In this document: one piece after another, positions 9,389-15,669 of the stretch
How the letters are laid out: every line of letters starts with the position of its first letter
Numbering within the stretch: position 1 is the stretch's first letter
Source of the DNA: Bacilli bacterium
GTDB lineage: Bacteria > Bacillota_I > Bacilli_A > ML615J-28 > CAG-698
Direction: 5' to 3'
Assembly: GCA_016296945.1 (NCBI GenBank)
Contig: JAEDHQ010000012.1
Span: 1-40,996, forward strand
DNA: 40,996 nt
Made by a program: the position numbers and the translations under genes
The notes under the pieces: model-generated
What the model was told of the DNA's origin: nothing
The model's database searches: none
The model's input: the letters and a program-made list of their open reading frames with translations, nothing else

Positions 9389-9892
9389 ATGGAAAATAAA
9401 AATGTTATCGCTGTATACCCTGGTTCTTTTGATCCAGTATCAAATGGACATCTTGATATTATTCGTCGAGCTAGCAAAATCTTTGATACAGTTTATGTAT
9501 TAGTTTCAATAAATCCAGTCAAAAACTATTGTTTTTCAACACAAGAACGTGTTTTTATGCTTAATGAATGCACTAAAGATTTACCTAACGTTATTATTGA
9601 AGCCAGCGAGAGCTTAGTTTTAAATTTTGCGAAAAGTAAAAATGCGCAAGTTATTATTCGTGGAATGAGAAATATCATGGATTATCAAAATGAAATTACT
9701 TTATTCCAATTTAACCGTTCAATTGATAGCTCAATTGATACCTTTATTCTATTCCCGTCAACTGATAACTTATTCTTATCAAGCTCTTCAATTAAAGAAT
9801 TAATTAAATTTGATAGCGATATTAGCCCATATGTACCGAAAGGTTTAGTTAATTTTATTCGTGATAAGATAAAAGCTAATGAAAATAAATAA
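9389..9892 (+). CDS. coaD: Phosphopantetheine adenylyltransferase
   Basis: Transfers AMP from ATP to 4-phosphopantetheine, the penultimate step of coenzyme A synthesis. The 167-aa length is normal for the family. The signature GSFDPVSNGHLDIIRR contains the (T/S)xGH nucleotidyltransferase motif with His21. IIRGMRN (Arg91, Arg94) and a serine-rich SSSSIKEL match the ATP-binding C-terminal motif. The start is supported by AAAGAGGA seven bases before the ATG. In many Firmicutes this gene follows rsmD; here it is alone with its own promoter and terminator. Confidence 0.96.
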   Translation: MENKNVIAVYPGSFDPVSNGHLDIIRRASKIFDTVYVLVSINPVKNYCFSTQERVFMLNECTKDLPNVIIEASESLVLNFAKSKNAQVIIRGMRNIMDYQNEITLFQFNRSIDSSIDTFILFPSTDNLFLSSSSIKELIKFDSDISPYVPKGLVNFIRDKIKANENK

Positions 9893-9899
9893 CTAAAAG

Positions 9900-9924
9900 A
9901 AAGATCTATAAAAGGTCTTTTTTT
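9900..9924 (+). terminator. Intrinsic terminator of coaD
   Basis: AAAGATC (9900-9906) pairs with GGTCTTT (9914-9920), with a seven-base loop and one wobble. It runs into a seven-base T tract starting within the stem, eight bases after the coaD stop. Confidence 0.7.
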
Positions 9925-10007
9925 GTTTTGATAGATATTATTTATAAAATTCAACCATTAGTTGTATATGTTTCAACAAACAGTAGAGTTCTTAAACAAA
10001 TGCTTTA

Positions 10008-10036
10008 TTGAATTCAAATCAAATAATAGATAAAAT
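10008..10036 (+). promoter_or_regulatory. Promoter of the XRE-type regulator
   Basis: TTGAAT (10008-10013), a 17-base spacer and TAAAAT (10031-10036), followed by AAGGAGG eight bases before the ATG at 10065. Confidence 0.65.
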
Positions 10037-10064
10037 ATAAATAGATTATAAGGAGGATTAAATA

Positions 10065-10796
10065 ATGGCAAATATATCAGAAAAAATTTTCAAACTTAGA
10101 AAGGAAAAAGGATTGACACAAGAAAGTCTTGGAAATATTTGCGGTGTGTCAAGCCAAGCAGTTTCAAAATGGGAAAAGGGAGAAAGCCTACCGGATATCC
10201 TGATCTTGCCAATCCTTTGCGAAGCATTAAATACAACAATTGACGAATTGCTTGAAGTGAAAAAAACATCACAACAACAATTCAATGAGTGCATATCGTC
10301 ATATGTAAAAGAAAAAGATGAATACCAAGCTGTTTTTGATGCTATTTTAGCTACTTCATATCTAAATGAGAAGAAATATGGTTGTGCCAAAATGACAGCA
10401 AAAGGAATAAAGATTCATAATACAAAAGGCCTTGGAATCATAATTTCAGGCCATGAAATGTTACAAAAAATTAAAGAAACAAATCCGAACTCTATAAAAA
10501 TAATAATTGATCTTATTACAAATGAAAATATTATTTCTATCATACGAATTTTAGATTTTGGTGTATATTTAAATGAAGAAGAAATAGCAAATAAATGTAA
10601 TCTATCAAAAGAAGATACTTTAGTTGCTCTTTTGTCATTAGTAAAGCATAATATATGCGAATATAACGAATTTGGTCAATATGGATTAGGACCTAAATGT
10701 TATATATTCTTTGCTATTTTAGCTGGATTATATCTTTTCTCTCCTGATGGAAAAGATGAAATTGGAAATATTACATTTAGTTATCTAAATGATTAA
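10065..10796 (+). CDS. XRE/Cro-family transcriptional regulator with a C-terminal helix-turn-helix-like domain
   Basis: A 243-aa DNA-binding protein. Residues 1-65 are a clear HTH_3 domain: the run IFKLRKEKGLTQESLG, then VSSQAVSKWEKGESLPD, then an IDELL end. The middle (about 70-150) is not recognised. Residues from about 155 to 205 (IISIIRILDFGVYLNEEEIANKCNL, then a second helix pair and a basic turn) look like a winged helix of the ArsR type. The last 40 residues are hydrophobic and could form a dimer or ligand surface. It is a single-gene unit with a good promoter and an AAGGAGG site, ending at the hairpin 10894-10920. No target is evident, and neighbours on both sides are transcribed from their own promoters. 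Base composition is like the surroundings. Confidence 0.8.
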   Translation: MANISEKIFKLRKEKGLTQESLGNICGVSSQAVSKWEKGESLPDILILPILCEALNTTIDELLEVKKTSQQQFNECISSYVKEKDEYQAVFDAILATSYLNEKKYGCAKMTAKGIKIHNTKGLGIIISGHEMLQKIKETNPNSIKIIIDLITNENIISIIRILDFGVYLNEEEIANKCNLSKEDTLVALLSLVKHNICEYNEFGQYGLGPKCYIFFAILAGLYLFSPDGKDEIGNITFSYLND

Positions 10797-10893
10797 TCAT
10801 TCCATAAAAAATGTATAATAGTAATTAATCGCTTTAATCATCAAAAAATAGTTTTTTTATATCGAACTATGATAACAAACATGAAAAAATTTA

Positions 10894-10921
10894 ACCTATA
10901 GATTTCTCTATAGGTCTTTTT
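10894..10921. terminator. Bidirectional terminator between the XRE regulator and the phosphodiesterase gene
   Basis: ACCTATAGA (10894-10902) pairs perfectly with TCTATAGGT (10907-10915) across a TTTC loop. A C and then six T follow on the plus strand. The right arm overlaps the last codons of the minus-strand phosphodiesterase. On the minus strand the arm is followed by TAAATTTTTT, a usable though interrupted T tract. Confidence 0.8.
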
Positions 10922-12062
10922 TAATTAATATTAATGGAACTTCTGTCTCTGCTTTAGTATATCCAGCATGAGCTGCTTTAAAGAAAGGCTTTTTAAGTTT
11001 TTTACTATAATTAATACAACGATTTGTTTTCGCAATTGCCAAATAATCACCAATAAAATCTTCAAATTTAGGATGCATATTACCTTCACCAAAGATATTT
11101 TCATCAATTACTTCTTGATGAGTTTTTAAAATAAAATCATCACCATATTTATTAATAAATGTATTCTTAAATTCATCATTAACTTTATATTTATCTTTAA
11201 TAAAGAAAGCAGTTGCTCTTCCTTCAATACTAGTTCTTCTTTTAAGCATTCGATATATTTCTTTATCCTCATATAAATATACCCAATTTTTGACATTTAA
11301 TAATCCATGATCAGCAGAAATAATAAACAAAGTATCATCAGGACATTTTTTGATTGTTTTTTTAATTAACCTTTGTGTTTTTAAAACATTTAACTTTACA
11401 AATAATGAATCAACACCTTTTACATGCATTAAACTATCTGGTTTTGGATGATAAAAATATGTGTATGATGGTTTATCACTTGAATTTAAAGTATCAATTA
11501 ATTTTTGACATCCTTTCTTTAGTTTTCCTTTACAATATTTATAATTATTTGCATCATCCATAACAGTAGAAATAGAATCAGGAGAAAAATAATTACATAT
11601 AACATCACTGTTTTCTTTGATCTTTGTAAAAATGTTTTTATATTTTATTAATTCTTTATAATCAAACTCAACTTTATCATCACAACCAACATAGCGATTC
11701 ATGAATAATTCAATTGTATGGTCAACTTCTTTAAAATATGATGTCCAACCAAGCCACCCATGAGTTACAGGGGGAACTCCAGTAGAAATAGTGTTGATTG
11801 CAGCAACTGTAGTTGATGGGAAAACTGATGAAATAATATCAGCTTTATTTTGATTGAAAAAACCATTTTTTGAGATTTTATCTAAACTAATATTTCCTAA
11901 TCCATCAAAGATAAAGAGGACAATATGTTGATATTTTTTACTTAGTTCCTCATCAAGTTTTGGTAAAGTTTGATATTCATTATGATAACCATAATACTTT
12001 AATATTGAGTTCATTAAACTCAAAGTAGAATGATTAAAATTTGGAATTGAAATTTGATACAT
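10908..12062 (-). CDS. Alkaline phosphatase-superfamily phosphodiesterase / nucleotide pyrophosphatase
   Basis: A 384-aa enzyme of the type I phosphodiesterase/nucleotide pyrophosphatase branch. The two-metal site can be traced: Asp53 in LFIFDGLG, the nucleophile threonine in FPSTTVAA (Thr84 or Thr85), an aspartate and histidine in PDSLMHVKG, Asp and His in SADHGL, and the last histidine in AAHAGYT. There is no signal peptide, so it appears cytoplasmic. The substrate is not predictable; nucleotides, phosphodiesters or phosphonates are all possible. Its ATG overlaps the stop codon of the upstream M28 peptidase (12060-12064), so the two are translationally coupled. Confidence 0.87.
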   Translation of the reverse strand: MYQISIPNFNHSTLSLMNSILKYYGYHNEYQTLPKLDEELSKKYQHIVLFIFDGLGNISLDKISKNGFFNQNKADIISSVFPSTTVAAINTISTGVPPVTHGWLGWTSYFKEVDHTIELFMNRYVGCDDKVEFDYKELIKYKNIFTKIKENSDVICNYFSPDSISTVMDDANNYKYCKGKLKKGCQKLIDTLNSSDKPSYTYFYHPKPDSLMHVKGVDSLFVKLNVLKTQRLIKKTIKKCPDDTLFIISADHGLLNVKNWVYLYEDKEIYRMLKRRTSIEGRATAFFIKDKYKVNDEFKNTFINKYGDDFILKTHQEVIDENIFGEGNMHPKFEDFIGDYLAIAKTNRCINYSKKLKKPFFKAAHAGYTKAETEVPLILIKKDL

Positions 12063-13312
12063 TAAGGACGTTCCTTTCTTCCAAAATAATATTCAATTTC
12101 CTCTTTCATATTGTTTGGAATCTCTTTTTCAACAGGAAAGTTTACTGAATTAACTAAAGTACTAGCAAATTTTGCCATAAAATCGCAACTACGATAATAG
12201 TTAACTGGCTCTAAGAAATCAATAACATCTTTACGAGAATGAATTACTGCGCCTCCTTGTGGAGAAATACGAGCAAAAGACATAGAAGGAACACCAGCAT
12301 CAGCAAATGGTGTTGAATCTGATGAATATACTCCTTGTCGAGCAGAAATTGGGAATCCTTCAATCGCTGAAAAATATTTTACATAGTTTACTAAAGAAAT
12401 ATTTGCAGTACAACAAGCAATATCATAACCTAATGTAACACCAATCATATCAACATTAATACATAATTTATATTTATTTAATTCTTCTTTATGAGACTCT
12501 ACATATGCTTTAGAACCTAATAAACCCATTTCTTCAGAACCACACCAAACAAATTTTAAAGTTCTTTCAGGTTTATTTTCATTAAAATAAGCTAACAATT
12601 GCATAATTGCTGTTGAACCAGTTGCATTATCATATGCACCTTTTGAATATGAAACTGAATCATAATGAGCAGAAAAGACAACAACTTCATCCTTTTTGCT
12701 GCTTCCTTCAATTGTAGCAACAACATTATGAGAATCATTTTGAAGTTCATCTTCAAGCATAACCATATGAACCTTATTTGCTCCACTTCGTAATACTTTT
12801 TCCGCATCTTTCATACGAATGCAAACAGCAGGAATTTTTCCCAAAGTATAATTTCTTTCGCGATACATATAAGGATCTAAATCAATCATATCCTTTTCAT
12901 CATAAACATTACCTGTACATAAAACTAGTCCTATTGCTTTCTTTTCTAGTAAAGTTTTATATAATTTATTATTTACAAGTTTAGAATGAATTAAACATAT
13001 TTTACCTTCAACATCTTGAATTTCCGCATCTGCTTGACATGTAATATATGTAAAATCTGCTGTTAGTCCTTCTTCTGGTGTTGAAGATGACATTCCAACT
13101 CCTGCACATTCCACAGTAAAATCTGGATTTATAAACATAAGTTGTGCCTTCTTGATTTTACAACCATCAACCATAAATTTTTCTAATTCTGCTTTTACAC
13201 CAATCTTTTCACATTCTTCTTTTATGATATTAGCAGCTTTCAATTCTTCAGCTGATCCACCAGTTCTTACAAAATATAATTTTTCTAATAAGTCAAAACT
13301 TTTATAACTCAT
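12062..13312 (-). CDS. M28-family zinc aminopeptidase with inserted PA-like domain
   Basis: A 416-aa peptidase of the M28 (aminopeptidase Y/S) family. The two-zinc ligands are all present: His216 (SAHYDSV), Asp228 (AYDNATG), the Glu260-Glu261 pair (GSEEMGLLGS), Asp288 (NVDMIG) and His358 (VIHSRKD). Residues about 75-180 look like a protease-associated insert. No signal peptide is seen, so it is probably cytoplasmic and works in peptide turnover. The start has an AAGGAGGA site a few bases upstream. It is the first gene of a two-gene operon with the phosphodiesterase, divergent from the amidotransferase. Confidence 0.9.
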   Translation of the reverse strand: MSYKSFDLLEKLYFVRTGGSAEELKAANIIKEECEKIGVKAELEKFMVDGCKIKKAQLMFINPDFTVECAGVGMSSSTPEEGLTADFTYITCQADAEIQDVEGKICLIHSKLVNNKLYKTLLEKKAIGLVLCTGNVYDEKDMIDLDPYMYRERNYTLGKIPAVCIRMKDAEKVLRSGANKVHMVMLEDELQNDSHNVVATIEGSSKKDEVVVFSAHYDSVSYSKGAYDNATGSTAIMQLLAYFNENKPERTLKFVWCGSEEMGLLGSKAYVESHKEELNKYKLCINVDMIGVTLGYDIACCTANISLVNYVKYFSAIEGFPISARQGVYSSDSTPFADAGVPSMSFARISPQGGAVIHSRKDVIDFLEPVNYYRSCDFMAKFASTLVNSVNFPVEKEIPNNMKEEIEYYFGRKERP

Positions 13313-13360
13313 ATTAATCCTCCTTGTATAATTATCATAATAATCTAATTATTTATGATT

Positions 13361-13366
13361 ATTATA
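13361..13366 (-). promoter_or_regulatory. Likely -10 box for the M28-phosphodiesterase operon
   Basis: An exact TATAAT lies on the minus strand about 50 bases before the start codon. No convincing -35 stands 16 to 18 bases upstream, so this is a partial call. Confidence 0.4.
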
Positions 13367-13407
13367 TCTTATTTTTACATATTTTAATATACTTTTTTTA
13401 AATTTTA

Positions 13408-13416
13408 TGATATAAT
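13408..13416 (+). promoter_or_regulatory. Extended -10 promoter of the amidotransferase gene
   Basis: TGATATAAT at 13408-13416 is a perfect extended -10, 18 bases before the ATG at 13435. The -35 region is poor, as extended -10 promoters permit. Confidence 0.6.
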
Positions 13417-13434
13417 GAAGATGGTGGTGAAAAA

Positions 13435-14112
13435 ATGAATAATAGAAATTACAAATTAATTGGATGTTCTCCTCGTTTGTTAACTGAAGATGGAGTTCTA
13501 AAAGAATTCATTAATCAAAGTTATATTGATAGTTTGTTAGAACATAATTGTAACGTTATAATGTTAACATTAAATAATCCAGGGCTTGAAGAAGTATTAG
13601 ATTTATGTGATGGTTTCTTAATTACAGGTGGTTCAGATATTGATCCAAAGTATTTTGGTGAAGATAACTTAGGATTATCAAAAAATGTGAAACCTGATTT
13701 AGATATAATTGATAAAATTATTGTAGAGTATGCTACAAAAACAAAGAAACCTTTATTAGGTATTTGTCGTGGTCATCAAGCAATTAATGTCTTTTTAGGT
13801 GGCACATTACACCAAGATATTGGAAATGCTCATAAAAGTATAGCTAATAATCATAAAGTTAAATCAATTAAAAATGATGTTTTAGCATTTGATGAAGATT
13901 TAGTTGTCAATAGTTATCATCATCAAGCAGTTCGTGATGTTGCCCCAAATATGAAAACAATAGCCTATCATGAAGATGGAACAATCGAAGCAATCGTTCA
14001 TGATACGTTGCCAATAATTGGTATTCAATGGCATCCAGAAAAATTATTAGGATCTAAAGAAAGTAAAGTTATCTTTGATAAATTTTTTGAATTTTTAAAC
14101 AGTAAAAAATAA
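13435..14112 (+). CDS. Class I glutamine amidotransferase, gamma-glutamyl-GABA hydrolase-like
   Basis: A 225-aa protein of the peptidase C26 family (PuuD-like). The catalytic triad is visible: nucleophile Cys111 in GICRGHQAINVF, and His200 and Glu202 in QWHPEK. The oxyanion strand GFLITGGSDIDPKYF is typical of gamma-glutamyl-gamma-aminobutyrate hydrolases. In this family the enzyme removes glutamate from gamma-glutamyl amides. No putrescine-pathway partners are nearby, so the substrate is unassigned. The ATG follows a GGTGGTG ribosome site. It is a single-gene unit ended by the hairpin at 14139. Confidence 0.87.
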   Translation: MNNRNYKLIGCSPRLLTEDGVLKEFINQSYIDSLLEHNCNVIMLTLNNPGLEEVLDLCDGFLITGGSDIDPKYFGEDNLGLSKNVKPDLDIIDKIIVEYATKTKKPLLGICRGHQAINVFLGGTLHQDIGNAHKSIANNHKVKSIKNDVLAFDEDLVVNSYHHQAVRDVAPNMKTIAYHEDGTIEAIVHDTLPIIGIQWHPEKLLGSKESKVIFDKFFEFLNSKK

Positions 14113-14138
14113 GGATTGTAAAAAAAACAAAATTAAAT

Positions 14139-14160
14139 GGGCTATAATTGCCCTTTTTTA
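14139..14160 (+). terminator. Intrinsic terminator of the amidotransferase gene
   Basis: GGGC (14139-14142) pairs with GCCC (14150-14153) around a seven-base loop, followed by six T. The stem is short but placed 26 bases after the stop. Confidence 0.6.
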
Positions 14161-14174
14161 TTTTATAAAAATAA

Positions 14175-14203
14175 AACGCTTGAGGAATCTAACCAAGAGC
14201 GTT
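14175..14203 (-). terminator. Third, distal hairpin downstream of the starch operon
   Basis: On the minus strand AACGCT and AGCGTT pair, with an inner CTTG/CAAG partly extending the stem past a bulge, and TTTTATTTTTA follows. It could be a back-up terminator for the starch operon. The stretch 14113-14343 holds only this hairpin, the terminators at 14139 and 14275, and the repeat at 14316. I see no gene in it. Confidence 0.4.
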
Positions 14204-14274
14204 ATTATTACATGTTAAAACATAACAAAAATTAATTTCTTCGTAAGTAAAAATATTATTAGATAACATAAAAA

Positions 14275-14304
14275 GCCTATCAATAATCCAAAGATTTGAT
14301 AGGC
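14275..14304 (-). terminator. Main terminator of the starch operon
   Basis: GCCTATCAA (14275-14283) is the perfect reverse complement of TTGATAGGC (14296-14304), nine pairs. On the minus strand it is followed by five T, 40 bases after the stop of the last gene. The plus-strand side also has a T-rich flank. Confidence 0.8.
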
Positions 14305-14315
14305 TATTTTTATTT

Positions 14316-14334
14316 GAACTTTGCTTCAAAGTTC
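14316..14334 (-). repeat. Perfect inverted repeat just after the last starch-operon gene
   Basis: GAACTTTG (14316-14323) and CAAAGTTC (14327-14334) form an eight-pair hairpin with a three-base loop, ten bases after the stop codon. It has no T tract and so may protect the mRNA 3-prime end rather than terminate (inference). Confidence 0.5.
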
Positions 14335-14343
14335 ATTTAATTC

Positions 14344-15609
14344 TTAAGCTTTAGGAACGATTGTACAAGTACGGCTATCTTCATTATAGTTTTCAACAGT
14401 GATTACATATGTACCAGCAGCAAGACATAAGATATTACCATCTTTATCAGCGAAGCATGCTTCATTAACATCTGTTAAACCAGCAAATCCAAATTGAACA
14501 GACCATGAAGAGTTAGCAACCTTAAATTCATCATTTTCAGCTAAAGCGATTTCGATTGTAGCAGTAGTGCCGTTAACAGCTAATTTATAATCATCATTAT
14601 CAGACCAACTATTCATAGATCCTTTAACGAATAAAACAACTTCAACTTTTACTTCAACAGGTGTAAATACACCATCAGCATAAGTATTGTTTTCACATTT
14701 TACAGAATTATCTTCAGCGATTGTAATAACATATGCGTTTACTGCTTCATTAGGTTCAATATTAGCAGTTTGTTGTCCTGCATTATTATGGAAAATAACA
14801 CCAGTAGCTTTAGAAGATAATTTAACACTATAAACACCATTTTCCGCATCAATAGCAGTTAATGAATCACCAGGCCATTCTGTACCAACACCAGCACCCC
14901 AGAAATGGAAGTAAACTGCAGTCCATTCAGCAGGAACTTTTACATAAATATCTCTAAATGTTTCTGGAGAACTAATAGCATATTTATTTAATTCAGGTTC
15001 ATCAGCAGCTGGAGTATGAGAAGTATATTCAGCAGTCCATTTACCTTCTGCGTTAGCTTCTTGTAAAGCATAAAGATTAGTTTCTGTACCAAAGGCTAAG
15101 TCAATAGTTTGAGTACCAGCATTGTTATTGAAAATAACATTAGCTGTACCAGCAGGAACGATGAATCCCCAAACATTGTTTTCTGCATCAACTTGAGTCA
15201 TTGCAGCACCAGGCCATCCAACTTTGTGTGAACCATCAACATTATCGCCCCAATAATAACACATAACTTCTGTCCATTCAGCAGGAACTTTTACATAAAC
15301 AGCAACTTCTTCTGCAGCTTCACCAGTAGCAACAACGATAGCTGGAATAACTTCAGTTACATAATATGAACAAACAGAACATACTTTCTTTTGTAGACCT
15401 TCTTGACCAACAGCTGCGTTAGTAACAACTTCCCATTCACCAAAAGTGTGAGCTTCTTTTCCTACTTCTTCATTACAATCTTTACATAGATGCCAGTGAT
15501 TATTTTCATCACCTTCCCATGCACCTAAGTTTTCATGAGCACATGTTGCTTGACAAGCAAATAAGAATAAAGCACAAACAACAACCAAAACAGATAATAA
15601 TTTTTTCAT
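14344..15609 (-). CDS. Surface lipoprotein with two CBM26-type starch-binding domains
   Basis: A 421-aa predicted lipoprotein with no catalytic domain. The signal peptide ends in lipobox LFAC, lipidated Cys19. Residues about 23-90 form a Cys/His module with two CxxC pairs (Cys42/Cys45, Cys77/Cys80) and a His-rich HWHLC, possibly metal-binding. Two repeats follow (about 103-195 and 220-300), each opening with VKVPAEWT, an aromatic cluster, WPG and a VIF.NNAG.QT strand. This is the CBM26 family pattern for starch and maltooligosaccharide binding. A third beta-rich domain (about 322-421, opening LFVKGSMNSWSD) resembles SusE/SusF or X25-type glucan-binding domains. As the last operon gene, it probably holds starch at the surface for the pullulanase and amylase. 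It has a strong AAAAGGAGA site. Confidence 0.85.
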   Translation of the reverse strand: MKKLLSVLVVVCALFLFACQATCAHENLGAWEGDENNHWHLCKDCNEEVGKEAHTFGEWEVVTNAAVGQEGLQKKVCSVCSYYVTEVIPAIVVATGEAAEEVAVYVKVPAEWTEVMCYYWGDNVDGSHKVGWPGAAMTQVDAENNVWGFIVPAGTANVIFNNNAGTQTIDLAFGTETNLYALQEANAEGKWTAEYTSHTPAADEPELNKYAISSPETFRDIYVKVPAEWTAVYFHFWGAGVGTEWPGDSLTAIDAENGVYSVKLSSKATGVIFHNNAGQQTANIEPNEAVNAYVITIAEDNSVKCENNTYADGVFTPVEVKVEVVLFVKGSMNSWSDNDDYKLAVNGTTATIEIALAENDEFKVANSSWSVQFGFAGLTDVNEACFADKDGNILCLAAGTYVITVENYNEDSRTCTIVPKA

Positions 15610-15669
15610 TTTTAATTTTTCTCCTTTTCCTTTTATTATTGTCTTTTTATTTTTTTATTTTGAATATTA

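Noticed and set aside
10058..10390. Minus-strand 110-codon frame opposite the XRE regulator
   Set aside because: It mirrors a clear HTH gene, has no ribosome site and a composition typical of an antisense shadow.
10814..10819. TATAAT after the XRE gene as a promoter
   Set aside because: No -35 at a suitable distance and no gene downstream on that strand before the terminator.
14166..14343. A small RNA gene in the gap after the amidotransferase gene
   Set aside because: Its hairpins are explained as terminators of the two converging units, and no promoter is visible.
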